DNA from: Heloderma charlesbogerti
Lineage: Eukaryota; Chordata; Lepidosauria; Squamata; Helodermatidae
DNA length: 64,000 nucleotides
NCBI GenBank assembly: GCA_026122225.1
Contig: JANEZZ010002201.1
Location: 434,001-498,000 of the forward strand
Reading direction: 5' to 3'
Positions within the stretch are counted from its first letter, which is position 1. Each line of letters begins with the position of its first letter. This document shows, in pieces, positions 35,581 to 48,231 of this stretch. The notes beneath the pieces are model-generated. The model was not told where the DNA came from and ran no database searches. It was given only the letters and a program-made list of their open reading frames with translations. Position numbers and translations under genes: made by a program.

Positions 35581-36020
35581 ATTTTTATTTATTCATTTCA
35601 TTTCTATACCGCCCAATAGCCGAAGCTCTATTGTTAAAACAATAGATTGTTTTAACAAATAATTAACAATAGATTGTTTTAACATATAGATTTGTTTAAT
35701 AGATTTGTTAATTATACGTTAAAACAATCTAGTTCCAAGTAACCAACTGTCCAGTTCCAAGTTCTAGTAGAAGGGCAAACTGTTCCCAGTTCGAAGGAGA
35801 AGAACACATAGTTCCCAGTTCCAAGCAGACAAATACACAGTCCCCAGATTTATTAAAAACACACAGTTTCTTGCTCTAAGCAATCAACTGCAGAACTCTG
35901 AGCTTGAGCAATCAGTTGTAGAACTCTGAGTTTGAGGAAACAGTTGCACAGCTACTAGACCTGAGCAATCAGCTGAAAGTTTCCCAATAAAGAACCAATT
36001 AGCACGATATTCAACTGTAA
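35581..36020. repeat. LINE-like tail and degenerate tandem repeats
   Basis: 35581-35630 is a reversed tail cell (TTTCTATACCGCCCAATAGC). 35555-35580 and 35703-35729 share TTTGTTAATTATAYGTTARAACAAT, possibly a duplicated target. From 35878 to 35971 runs a degenerate tandem array of about 28-bp units beginning AGCAATCAACTGCAGAACTC. 35740-35870 shows looser GTTCCCAGTTCCAAG repeats. Confidence 0.5.
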
Positions 36021-36261
36021 TTAATAGTACAGATACATGTTAGATGAGGATGCAATGGACAGTGCTGATTTGTTTGTCTCCTAATTCAGACACAGACTAA
36101 GTTTAGCTTTATGTCTAATTATCAAAAAATTTAGAGGACGAACTAGTCACATTCTTACACTAGGTAAGAGGATATGCTCCCCCCCACACACACACACATA
36201 AATCAAAACTCAAGTCTTACTTGCTATTTTCATATAAACATTATGCCTCCATGCTCTAAAT

Positions 36262-37043
36262 CAGGGATGCACAGCCTGTGACCCCACAATGTATTTTTTG
36301 CCCTCCATGGCCCCACAGCTGAAATTAGTACCTTATTTGCTTCCACTGCCGCTAAGAACACTGTAGAAATCAGCACTCCGAGGGCATGCTTCCAGAGGAC
36401 ACTCCAGAAACTAGGACCTGCGTCCAGGTTTTGAGGGCGAGTATGAGTGTGTGGTGGTGGTGGGGTCACAAGTGTATGCTCACATGCATGTGTGGCTCAG
36501 GGTCCCCAACTGGCACCACATGTGGCTAGGGATGGACAGACTCACCTCCGTCTGGGGCATGGGAGAGCTTGACAAGCTGTTCCCCCCGCCGGCGCAACCC
36601 AGACTCCCTCGACAAGGCTCCCTGCTTGCCAAGCCACACGGGCCACCCCTCCTCTGTGTGCCAAGGACTCCAGCAGTCAAGCCCTTGTGCTTTATGTGCA
36701 CGGCGTGGCACATCTCCCAAGTGCTCTAGCCTTCTTCTTCCCCTGAGGAGGATGGAGCTAGAGTGCTTGGGTGCCACCGAGGCCCACATTGGTTGTCAAG
36801 GGTTTCCTTGACAGCTGGTGGAGGCAGGATGAGTCCTCGGCAAGGCACACCCCCGAGTGCTCTTCCTTCTGAGGAGAACAGGCATAGGACAAGTCCACGG
36901 TGCCACTCCCAGCTGCTTGCTGAGCTCCGGGGCACTCGGTGGCCAGATCCGTTAGCGCCCCATGGCTCGGACTCCACCTCCTCCTCGGACTCCTGCACCA
37001 TCCCTACACGTGGCCCTCGGGCCAAAAATGTTGTGCATCCCTG
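36262..37043. mobile_element. Outer hAT element, split by another hAT
   Basis: Starts CAGGGATGCACAGCC and ends TTGTGCATCCCTG, with perfect 8-bp TSD CTCTAAAT (36254-36261 and 37044-37051). A second hAT lies inside (36527-37006). The original element was about 294 bp. Termini resemble those of 611-878. Confidence 0.88.
36527..37006. mobile_element. Inner GC-rich hAT element
   Basis: A 480-bp element starting TAGGGATGGACAGACTC and ending CACCATCCCTA, flanked by CATGTGGC (36519-36526) and CACGTGGC (37007-37014). It shares the TAGGGATG end with the hairpin-core family and has a minus-strand donor-like motif (GAG/GTGAGT, 36540-36549) facing its left end. It lacks the GATAGGCTACGTA hairpin. Confidence 0.82.
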
Positions 37044-37051
37044 CTCTAAAT

Positions 37052-37698
37052 GAACTAAAAATATGCAGGATGCTTAAAATAATCTAATTTCTGCTCAGGA
37101 CCAGGGAGTAAATAGAATGTATTGAGAAGACAAATTATTGTATCAATCATTTCCTCTATTAACTATTCAAGTCTTCCTGTGTTTGTGGAACTGAAGCCAA
37201 AATGGCACCAAACACATGAAGGAAAGACATCAGCAGATTTGGTGCAATTCCAAGTTTGTAGATACCCGTTAAAAAGTGGAAAAAAAACCTAATAGGACAA
37301 AATCACTTCAAAGCAGCACCATAAGGATTCAGTAGTATGGAATGTTGACTGATGGAGGCGGGAGGAAACACTCCTGGAATCACTGGAAAAGCAGAAGGGA
37401 GGAACACACACACATATGGCACATGAAGCTGGAATTGGGCTCAAAAAAACCCAACAGGAAGAAACTGCCCCCCCCCCATTGAGGATAGAGTCTGTTCAGT
37501 GAGCATGGAATGCCAGTTGACTGTTGGAGGGGAAAGGGGGCTGGAATTCAGTGGCTGGACAGAAGCACTCCACACTGCAACATTTTGTTGCAGGGCCCCA
37601 CCTGTTGTTAGTAATAATAGTTTCTGAAATAGACTAATTCCACAATTTGACTAGTCAAATGTAACTGAAACAGTAGACACAGTTCTGTATGGTACTTC
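37052..37698. other. No gene recognised
   Basis: Non-coding sequence without bounded repeats. Confidence 0.4.
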
Positions 37699-37706
37699 TT
37701 GTACAA

Positions 37707-37833
37707 CAGGGGTGGGCAGAAAGTAGATCTCAAGATGTTTGGGACTTCAGCTCCCAGCATTCCTGACCATTGGCTAGGACTTCTGGGAGTTGAGATCCAA
37801 AATATTTGGAAGTCTACCTTCTGCCCACCCCTG
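37707..37833. mobile_element. Foldback mini-hAT
   Basis: A 127-bp palindrome with ends CAGGGGTGGGCAGAAAGTAG and the complement of CTACCTTCTGCCCACCCCTG. TSD TTGTACAA against CTGTACAT is 6 of 8. Both ends match over nearly 20 bp. Confidence 0.8.
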
Positions 37834-37841
37834 CTGTACAT

Positions 37842-39590
<1,749 letters not shown>

Positions 39591-39598
39591 ATTTTATC

Positions 39599-40520
39599 TA
39601 GGGATGTCAGAGAATTCCGCGATGGATCTCAGTGAGGCCGAATGCCAGTGCATTCGGCCCCCGAAAATCCGTCACAGAACGAAGCCCCCAACCCACGAAA
39701 GGCGCGTGGGACAAAGTCCCCGCCGCCCCTACCCCACGAAAGGCGCATAAAACGGAGCACTTACCTACTCCCGTCCGCGCTGCTTTGCGAATGGCGGCCA
39801 TCCTAAATACTTACGTAGCCTATCACGGCTAACGCAGGGGCGCCATTTGCATCCCTGTGGAGGCCGTGATAGGCTACGTAAGTATTTACGTAGGCTATCA
39901 TGGCGGGGGGGGAACCCCAGAGTACGCAAATGGCAGTGGCTACCGCCATTTGCGTACGCTGGGTTTTTTTCCCCCTGCCGTGATAGGCTACGTAGGTATT
40001 TGCATAGCCTATCATGGCAGGGGGAAAAAAACCCAGCATATGCAACTGGCGGCGGCTACTGCCATTTGCGTACGCTGGGGTTTTTTTCCCCCTGCCGTGA
40101 TAGGCTACGTAGGTATTTGCATAGCCTATCACGGCAGGGGGGAAAAAAACCAGCGTACGCAAATGGCGGCGGCTACCGCCATTTGCGTACGCTGGGTTTT
40201 TTCCCACTGCTGTGATAGGCTACGTAAATATTTACATAGCCTATCACGGCTCAATACAGGGATGCAAATGGCAGCAGCTACGCAGCTGCCATTTGTGTCC
40301 CTGCAGGGCTGCCCAGCGGCCGGATGTCTGGCTGCAGGCGGCTGGAGCTGGTTGGCGGCTCCGCGGCTTGGCCGTGGAGCGGAGCCATCCAGGCAGGATT
40401 CTGGGGGGGAGGACCGGATCGCCTCTCCCCGACCGAAGATTCCGGGGGGAGGGATGGAGTGCCTCCCCCCCACCGCAGATTGCCCGGTGCGGAGCCAGGT
40501 AGGTTTTTAGTACATCCCTA
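39599..40520 (+). mobile_element. Hairpin-core hAT element, copy 6, with hairpin ladder
   Basis: A 922-bp element starting TAGGGATGTCAGAGAATTCC and ending TAGTACATCCCTA, with perfect 8-bp TSD ATTTTATC (39591-39598 and 40521-40528). It holds one half hairpin (about 39806-39829) and four full family hairpins at 39863-39904, 39977-40018, 40094-40135 and 40209-40250, spaced 114-117 bp. They alternate with CGCAAATGGCRGCGGC palindromes and T-runs. Donor-like motifs point outward at 39759-39768 (minus strand, TAG/GTAAGT) and 40496-40504 (plus strand, CAG/GTAGGT). A 217-residue frame across the ladder is an artefact of the repeat. Confidence 0.93.
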
Positions 40521-40528
40521 ATTTTATC

Positions 40529-41046
40529 TATACATTTACATGACAAAGACTGGACCCAGATCCATACCTACACATAACTGCCCACTAGTTGATTTCATAC
40601 CATCTGTGTGTTTGCTAACTATGATGTAATCTTATTTCAAGATGATTACAAGGAGAGTGCGACAGGAGCATGATAATTTATCCAGCATTTTCATCATATC
40701 TTTAGTACATTTCTATCCTACTTTTCTTTCATCATGAAACTCATGGTGGCATACATGGATTTCCTAGATCTCCCATCCAGGCACAAAATAGTCTCAAATC
40801 TGCATAGGTTCAACATGGTGGCCTCCTCATCCTGTGCCCCACATGATACCCTGGCCAAATACCCTGAACAAATCGCTGTCTTGACACATGATTTGCAAAT
40901 GTGATCTTGGAATGGCATTGTGGTGTTTTGCTGTGGGGGTGGGGGGAGTGGGGAGAATTGCAAAGATGAAGGGAAATAGGCAAAACCAGCTTTCGGCTGT
41001 GAGGTAGTGCTTTTAAAAACACCAGTATTGATGTGGGAACAGGTAT
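40529..41046. other. No gene recognised
   Basis: Non-coding sequence. Confidence 0.4.
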
Positions 41047-41142
41047 TAGGGTGCAATCCTATGCATGTTTAGACAGAAAAAGTCTTGCTGGGTAATGCTG
41101 GGAGTTGTAGGGCTTTATTTCTGAACATGAATAGGATTGTGC
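41047..41142. repeat. Short foldback repeat
   Basis: GTGCAATCCTATGCATG at the left and its inverse ATAGGATTGTGCCC at the right form a hairpin of about 95 bp. Related short copies appear at about 51580-51662 and 51893-51980. Confidence 0.5.
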
Positions 41143-41241
41143 CCTTAGTGAATTAACAGATGATACTTCTTCTGAGCCCCTTCATGGATCACTGCCTTGT
41201 TGTGGCGAAGGGGCTTGCGTAACTCAGTGAAGCCATAAGCT

Positions 41242-42284
41242 ATGCCGTGCAGGGCCACCAAAGACGGACAGGTCATGGCAGAGAGTTCTGACAAAATGTG
41301 GTCCACTGGAGAAGGAAATGGCAACCCACTCCAGTATTCTTGCCAAGAAAACCCCATGGAACGTATCACAAGGCTAAAAGAGATGACGCCAGAAGATGAG
41401 CCCCTCAGGTCGGAAGGTGTCCAATATACTACTGGGGAAGAGCAGAGGGTATTTCCAAGTAGCGCCAGAAAGAGTGAAGCGGCTGGGCCAAAGCAGAAAG
41501 GACACTCAGCTGTGGATGTGTCTGGTGGTGAAAAGAAAATCCGATGCTGTAAAGAACAATATTGTTTAGGAACCTGGAATGTCAGACCAATGAATCAAAG
41601 TAAGCTGGAGGTGGTCAAACATGAGATGGCAAGATTGAACATCGACATCTTGGGAATCAGCGAACTAAAGTGGCCAGGCATGGGCGAATTTAATTCAGGT
41701 GACCATCATACTGTGGCCAAGAATCCCTTAGATGAAATGGAGTACCACTCATAGTCAACAAAAGGGTGGGAAAAGCAGTAGTGGGGTACAATCTTAAAAA
41801 CGATAGAATGATCTCAGTACGAATCCAAGGCAAACCATTCAACATCACAGTAATTCAAGTCTGTGCCCCAACCACTGATGCCGAAGAAGCTGAGGTTGAT
41901 CGGTTCTATGAAGACCTACAACACCTTCTAGAACTAACACCAAAAAAAGATGTCCTTTTCATCATAGGGGATTGGAATGCTAAAGTAGGAAGTCAAGAAA
42001 TCACCGGGATAACAGGCAGGCATGGCCTTGGTGTACAAAATGAAGCAGGACAAAGGCTAATAGAGTTTTGCTAAGAGAACATGCTGATCATAGCAAACGC
42101 TCTTTTCCAACAGCACAAGAGGCGACTCTACACATGGAGATCACCAGATGGTCAATATTAAAATCAGATTGATTATGTCCTTTGCAGCCAAAGATGGAGA
42201 AGCTCTATACAGTCAGTAAAAACAAGACCTGGAGCTGACTGTGGCTCAGATCATGAGCTTCTTGTTGCAAAATTTCGGCTTAAA
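41242..42284 (+). pseudogene. BovB endonuclease domain (broken)
   Basis: An AP-like endonuclease that would nick the target for reverse transcription. The motifs TWNVR and SELKW (catalytic N and E, about 41572-41670), GDWNAKVG (about 41970), QIDYVLC (about 42164) and SDHELLVAKF (about 42250) are readable in order. Lesions: a frame slip leading to TAG at 41752-41754, TAA at 42072-42074 (likely from CAA) and another TAA near 42157. With the RT domain it formed one polyprotein in the ancestral element. Confidence 0.88.
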
Positions 42285-44171
42285 TTGAAGAACGTAGGGA
42301 AAACCACTAAACCATTCAGGTATGACCTAAATCATATCCCTTATGAATATACAGTGGAGGTAAGGAATAGATTTCAGGGATTAGACCTGATAGACAGAGT
42401 GCCTGAGGAACTATGGACGGAGGTCCGTAACATTGTTCAGGAGGCAGCAACAGAATCCATCCCAAAGAAAAAGAAGTGCAAGAAAGCCAAGTGGCTGTCT
42501 GATGAGGCTTTACAAGTAGCTGAGGAAAGAAGGGAAGCGAAAAGCAAGGGAGAAAGGGGAAGATATATCCAACTGAATGCAGAGTTCCAGAGAATTGCAA
42601 GGAGAGACAAGAAGGCCTTCTTAAATGAACAATGCAAAGAAATCGAGGAAAACAACAGAATGGGAAAGACTAGAGATCTCTTCAAGAAAATCGGAGATCT
42701 CAAGGGAACGTTTTGTGCAAAGACGGGCATGATAAAGGACAAAGAAGGCAGGGACCTAACAGAAGCAGATGAGATTAAGAAGAGGTGGCAAGAATACACA
42801 GAAGAACTATACAGGAAAGATCTGAATGTCCCTGATAGCCAGGATAGTGCGGTCACTGAACTTGAGCCGGACATCCTAGAGAGTGAAGTCAAGTGGGCCT
42901 TAGGAAGCATTAGTAACGACAAAGCTAGCGGAGATGACAGTATTCCAGGTGAGCTATTTAAAATCCTAAAAGATGCTGCTGTTAAAGTGCTGCATTCAAT
43001 ATGCCAACAAATTTGGAACACTCAACAATGGCCGCAAGACTGGAAAAGGTCAGTTTACATTCCAATTCCAAAGAAGGGCAACGCCAAAGAGTGTTCAAAC
43101 TACCGCACAATTGCGCTCATTTCACATGCCAGCAAGGTGATGCTCCAAATCCTACAAGCTAGGCTTCAGCAGTATGCGAACCGAGAACTACCGGAAGTAC
43201 AAGCGGGGTTTCGACGAGGCAGAGGAACTAGAGATCAAATCGCCAACTTTCGCTGGATCATGGAGAAAGCAAGAGAATTCCAGAAAAATGTCTATTTCTG
43301 CTTCATTGACTACGCTAAAGCCTTTGATTGTGTGGATCACAACAAACTGTGGCAAATTCTTAAAGTGATGGGAGTACCAGACCACCTTACCTGTCTCCTG
43401 AGAAACCTGTACGAGGGTCAAGAAGCAATAGTGAGAACCAGACATGGAACAACCGATTGGTTCAAAATTGGGAAAGGAGTATGACAAGGCTGCATATTGT
43501 CACCCTGCGTATTTAACTTATATGCAGAGTACATCATGAGAAACGCCGGGTTGGATGAATCACAGGTCGGAATTAAGATTGTTGGGAGAATTATCAACAA
43601 CCTCCGATATGCAGACGATACCACCCTAATGACAGAAAGCAAAGAGGATCTAAAGAGCCTCTTGTTGAGGGTGAAAGAGGAGAGTGCAAAAGCTGGTTTG
43701 AAACTCAACATGAAAAAAATGAAGATAATGGCATCTGGCCCCATCACTTCCTGGCATATAGAAGGGGAAGAAATGGAAGCAGTGACATATTTTACTTTCC
43801 TGGGCTCCAAGATCACCGCAGATGGTGACTGTAGCCATGAAATTAAAAGACGCTTGCTCCTTGGGAGGGAAGCTATGGCCAACCTAGACAGCATAGTAAG
43901 AAGCAGAGACATCACCTTGCCGACAAAGGTCCGTCTAATCAAAGCTATGGTTTTCCCAGTAGTAATGTATGGCTGTGAGAGCTGGACTATAAGGAAGGCT
44001 GAGCGCCAAAGAATTGATGCTTTCGAACTGTGGTGCTGGAGAAGACTCTTACGAGTCCCCTGGACTGCAAGGAGGTCAAATCAGTCCATCCTAAAGGAAA
44101 TCAACCCTGAGTGCTCATTGGAAGGACAGATGCTGAAGCTGAAGCTCAAATATTTTGGCCACCTAATGTGA
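42285..44171 (+). pseudogene. BovB reverse transcriptase domain (broken)
   Basis: Frame 42285-43484 (399 codons) carries the thumb-side leader and RT blocks: IPIPKKGNAKECSNYRTIAL, AGFRRGRGTRDQI and FIDYAKAFDCVDH with the first catalytic aspartate. TGA at 43482-43484 stands where CGA or CAA is expected before QGCILSP. The next frame (43497-44171) carries the YADD catalytic box (about 43608-43619) and the C-terminal ELWCWRRLLRVPW block. TGA at 44169-44171 stops it before the conserved RENSLEKTLMLG block. Two of the stops look like CpG decay. Confidence 0.9.
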
Positions 44172-44552
44172 AGAGAAAACTCTCTGGAAAAGACCCTGAT
44201 GCTGGGAAAGACTGAAGGTAAAAGGAGAAGGGGACGGCAGAGGATGAGATGGCTAGATAGTATCACCGATGCAATGAATATGAACTTGAGCACACTCCGG
44301 GAAAGAGCGCAGGACAGGAAGTCCTGGTGTGCTATGGTCCATGGGGTCACGAAGAGTCGGACACGACTGAACGACTGAACAACAACAACTTCTTCTGAAT
44401 TACAATAGCTGTATATCAGGTATTACATTATTACATACAATTTGGTTACTGATTTGAGAATACAGAGATATGTTTTCTACCTCTTTGAGTGCCACTCACC
44501 GTATAGCTTTCTGCTTCAGAAGGAGGAAGTTATCCTAGTGCCTTCTCTATTA

Positions 44553-44927
44553 GAGCCTTTCTACATAGGCATTTATTGTACACTTGTGATTCCTCACTCC
44601 CAGTAGCTTGTGGGTGCTTTACATGATGTGGGTGCTTTACATGAGGGGCTCTCCCATGATTTGCAACCATTATAGCGGGTTTTTTTCTAATGGGGAAAGT
44701 CTGGTATTTCTCTGAATGACACCACGAAACCTTGGAATATTTGCACAATTCCACTATACCTTAGCACCACCTAGGAGTTGTGTAATGGAACATATAGAAA
44801 GGCAGAGAAAGACAACCCCTGGAAAAAAAACCATGTAAAGAGCTGATCTTAATCCCAGAAAGACTCTGGAAGCAGAAGCCTTCACTTTGGTAAAGTGGTG
44901 GGTTAAAAGCCTTATGTAGGAAAGCTC
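44553..44927 (-). mobile_element. Harbinger-like MITE, copy B
   Basis: A 375-bp element with ends GAGCCTTTCTACATAGGC and the complement GAGCTTTCCTACATAAGGC, flanked by TTA on both sides (44550-44552 and 44928-44930). It shares sequence, in reverse, with 27495-27871, including the TCTGGAAGCAGAAGCC and GGCAGAGAAAG blocks. It contains a short direct repeat GTGGGTGCTTTACATGA. Confidence 0.68.
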
Positions 44928-44930
44928 TTA

Positions 44931-46230
44931 ATCTTTCCTATTCCCTAATGCATGGCAGCAAAAAAATTGTGTCTTCTGTATCTCAGGAATACCAGCCTGC
45001 CAGAAGAGTTCCTTTGAGAATCTAAGCAGCAAGTGCAATTCTGTCAGCTCTCAAAATTATCCAGATGGTGATTTAGAGACCACACATTATTCTGTTGTTC
45101 TATGGAATTTTTTCTAGGAGTTCCAACCCAGAAATTATCATAAAAATATGGGCTAATAGTCTAGTCTGTTAAGTCTCATATCCAGCTGAAAATATTTTCA
45201 TATGGACGCTTAAATGGAAAGTGGAATAAGAAGCTGTCATCTTGTCCACAGTCTTTTTGTGAAAACAGGGAATTTTACCTTAATTTCAGCTGGCAATAAT
45301 TTGATGTATTGAAAGCACTGGGATACTCAGCTTCTAATGTTTTATCCAGACTAGCATGGTGAAAAATGCTTCGCCATATGAGAATAACCATTGAACAATC
45401 ATTTGCAAGGATCTTTATAAGGAGTTAGAAAGCAGTTAGAGAAGGCTTTTCAACCATTTAAGCCATGATAATGCAGTCGGTTGTTGCTGATCCCCTGGCA
45501 ACCCTGCCGAGCTTTCCCTTTTGGTTTTCTGGAGGCTACCGTATTGATTTATGGGATTCTGATTTATTAGGTTGCAATTAATCCAGATGCACATATCCAC
45601 CAAAGTGAAACAAATCACAAATATATTAGTTTAACAGTTTACTGAATACACTATATACTCCATAGATGATATATGGCGGCAGAAAGAATATACAAAGAAA
45701 CCTCACATTCCTTCGGTTGATAAAGCAGGCACCCTCTGATAAGTACATCTTGGGGTCCCCAAGATAACTGAGATACTCCGTTCAGGACCAACAAGAGCTC
45801 TCCAGGCTGGCAGAGCACGATTCCCTCTTGGAGCAAGACCAAATTGGTTTGCTTTGTTCTCCAGTTTATATAGCCCTCTCTCATATTCTCGAAGGCTCTT
45901 GAAGCATCCCAGCCTGGGAAATTACTTGCCTTTCCATAGAGAGAGAGGCCCCAACATTCCAAGTTGGGAGGGAGAGCCTCCTAGCTCATCGGTGAGAGAA
46001 GACACTGCTCCCTATCTGAGAGGGGTTAGGTTACCAGGCATATGTACAGCTGCTGACATATGGAGCTGCACTTGCTTGGTACCAATAAAAGTATATGAGA
46101 GGCCCAGCAGGAAAGCTGCCCATCAGGGGCCTAACTTTTAGTTAGCAAAAAATCTGCTCACTGTGTTAGACTACACAGGTCTCTATGCATTTAACACACA
46201 CTGCTGTAGGAGCTCGTTAAAACTTCTCGC
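44931..46230 (-). mobile_element. Mostly unassigned; possible LTR at about 45440-46200
   Basis: On the minus strand GGCTATATAAACTGG (about 45861-45875) is a TATA-like motif, with an AATAAA-type signal further along (about 45563-45569), as in an LTR. No boundaries, TSD or partner LTR were found. The remainder, 44931-45440, shows nothing recognisable. Confidence 0.25.
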
Positions 46231-46464
46231 CAGCCCTTCCAGTATCAAGTCCACTACAGCTAGTGACGAAGAGGGCCTTGTTCAGGCACGTCTTCAATTT
46301 GGAATAATCCTCACCCTTTCAGGATGATGAGGAGGAGGATGAAGACAACCTGTCTTGTTGTTGGTGCCTTATCATGTTCTGCTGATACCCTTATTTTATT
46401 TTAATGTTTTAAATTGTTGTTGTTGTTTTATTGTTGTTCTGTCAAGTACTTCTCACTAGCTTAG

Positions 46465-47132
46465 CCTGATGCACCAACTATGGCCTTTTTGGATGCAGAT
46501 AGCATGGCCACAGGTAGCCATGGTCTGGTACCATCCCATTTGGATTCCTGCAAAGCGTTCTACATGGAGCTGACTTCGAAAACTGTCTGGAAACTGCAGT
46601 GGGTTAAAAATGCAAAGTCTGGATGACTAACTAGGACTAGGCATATAGAGTGTATCTCACCAATTTTGACACCAGTTGCTGCTGGCCTGTTTTGAAACAT
46701 AATTGAAAGTGCTGCCCCTGTCCTTCCAAGTCCTGCACGGCTTGGGATGCAGCCACCTGAAGGGCCACCTCCACCCACATGGCCCTATTAGGATCATCCT
46801 CAGCAGTCTTTCTTTGGGTTGCCACACCGTCAGAGGCGAGGTGAGCCGTGACCATAAAGAGGGTCTCTGCAGTTGCGGCACCCTGTCTCTGGACTTCTCT
46901 CCCCCAGGGAACTTTGCCTGCCACTGAATCCATTTTCTTTTGGTGCCAGATGAAATGTTTGTCCAGACTTTTTAGGTCTGGTTTTCATACTGTTTTACTG
47001 CTGAGTTTTTATAAAATCAGTTCCACTTTTAAATCATATAAATGGGCGTCTCTTGTTTTTGTTGATTTTATGTTTAATTAAAAGCTGCTCTGGGAGCCCT
47101 TTGTTGGCTCAAGAGCATGGTAATAAATAAAG
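46465..47132 (+). pseudogene. L2-type LINE 3' end
   Basis: Decayed C-terminal RT-associated region: MHQLWPFLDADSMAT, then LDSCKAFYMELTSKTVWKLQ, matching the L2 LDYCNALYxGLPLKTVxKLQ motif. The 3' UTR ends GAGCATGGTAATAAATAAAG. There are numerous stops. Confidence 0.65.
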
Positions 47133-47221
47133 GAAAACATTATCTGATCAGAAAGAACAGAATCCATTCAAAAGCCAAGATCCCAGTCTGGTTTCTCAGC
47201 TGATCCACTAGCATATGGTAA

Positions 47222-47475
47222 TGTATTTATTTAAAATGCTTTTATGCCACCTTTCGAAGCAAAGCCTCCTTAAAGTGGCTTGCACAGTAGAATGTGAAAA
47301 CAACAAAATATAATACACAGCTGACTAAAACAGTAACATAAGACATTTAAGATAACAACAGTAAAATTATAAAATAATAATGGGCACCCATTATTTTAAA
47401 AGCTGACTGTAATATCTCGGTCTTTAAGGCCTGTTTAAAACTAGTCATGCAGGAAGCCACGTGCACACATTGATA
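47222..47475 (-). pseudogene. L2-type LINE 3' terminus
   Basis: The minus strand encodes TSFKQALKTEILQSAF (47400-47450), the end of an L2 protein, followed by a tail cell ending at the AAATAAATA run near 47222. It is probably continuous with the L2 at 48232-49925, separated by an insertion. Confidence 0.55.
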
Positions 47476-47479
47476 TAGT

Positions 47480-47808
47480 TCATGCGATACGATAAGCCAC
47501 GGAGGGTTGTGAGGCTTGTTTGTGTCAGCATGGCATGTCATGACATCCAGACCTGGCAGTGTGGTTTGTTAACCATGCACAAGTCACCCTGAGAACCCAT
47601 GGCTTGTTGTTGGAGTGTTCAGGGTGGCTTATCATGATGTGCAGACTCAGCACGATCGCTTGTCCCAAGCGGCTACAGAGCCATCCGGCAAGAGCAGCAA
47701 AAACACGGCTGCTCCTTGCCAGCACTGATGACCTTCCTCCCTCGTCAGTGCTGATCGCCCCACGTCAATATAGAAATGACACTTTAGAATGTCCGTAACT
47801 CATTTGCA

Positions 47809-47852
<44 letters not shown>

Positions 47853-48231
47853 TATGGGTTCAGGATTTTTTTAAAATCCCCTGTTGACTGCAAGTGTGCA
47901 GTTGTGCACATTTGCCTGTCTGCTATTTACTTTCTTCAGCAGTACAGATCAATATCTTCTCTGTAGGTGTTGAAATCCCACTTGTCAATTTCATACTCTC
48001 ACTGTATTACCTGAACTGACACTTGTCACTTCCCTTGACCCCAAACTCCAAAAGCGGCAACTGACAGGACAGAGCTGTTGGGGTGGGTGGGTCTAATTAC
48101 TGTAGGGAACAAGCTATGACAAAAGCTACAGAGCGCCCAATTGTCTGTCAGGAGTAACATGGTTTAGCAAGCGAACAACCAACCCACTGTGGCTTATTTT
48201 CAGGCTGGTTTACCATGGTGTGTGAACTAGC
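47480..48231. other. Insertion within L2, with (TA)n
   Basis: Interrupts an L2 between its RAFSVVAP and TSFKQALKT blocks. Both ends have AGTTCA-type sequence in inverted orientation (ATATAGTTCATGCGAT left; complement GGCTAGTTCACACACC right), suggesting a foldback DNA element. No TSD was verified. Confidence 0.35.
47812..47849. repeat. (TA)n microsatellite
   Basis: About 19 TA units. Confidence 0.95.

Larger units (their letters stand above)
41176..44387 (+). mobile_element. Full-length BovB/RTE LINE with 11-bp TSD
   Basis: A 3212-bp element flanked by a perfect 11-bp duplication ACTTCTTCTGA (41165-41175 and 44388-44398), which fixes both ends. The length equals that usual for complete BovB (about 3.2 kb). 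It contains a 5' leader, an AP-type endonuclease, a reverse transcriptase and the family 3' end GTCGGACACGACTGAACGAC followed by AACAACAA. The reading frame is broken by several stops, so this copy is inactive. BovB is widespread in squamates and was horizontally transferred to ruminants and others (established knowledge). Confidence 0.95.

Noticed and set aside
39863..40250. CRISPR-like regular repeats
   Set aside because: The repeats are hairpins spaced about 115 bp inside a TSD-flanked hAT in a vertebrate. The spacers are palindromic and related to each other, unlike CRISPR spacers.
39857..40510. Open frame of 217 residues in copy 6
   Set aside because: It runs through the hairpin ladder, so its translation is an internal repeat. 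GC-rich palindromes are stop-poor on both strands.
41242..44171. Active retrotransposon
   Set aside because: Several in-frame stops and a frame slip break both the endonuclease and RT regions.
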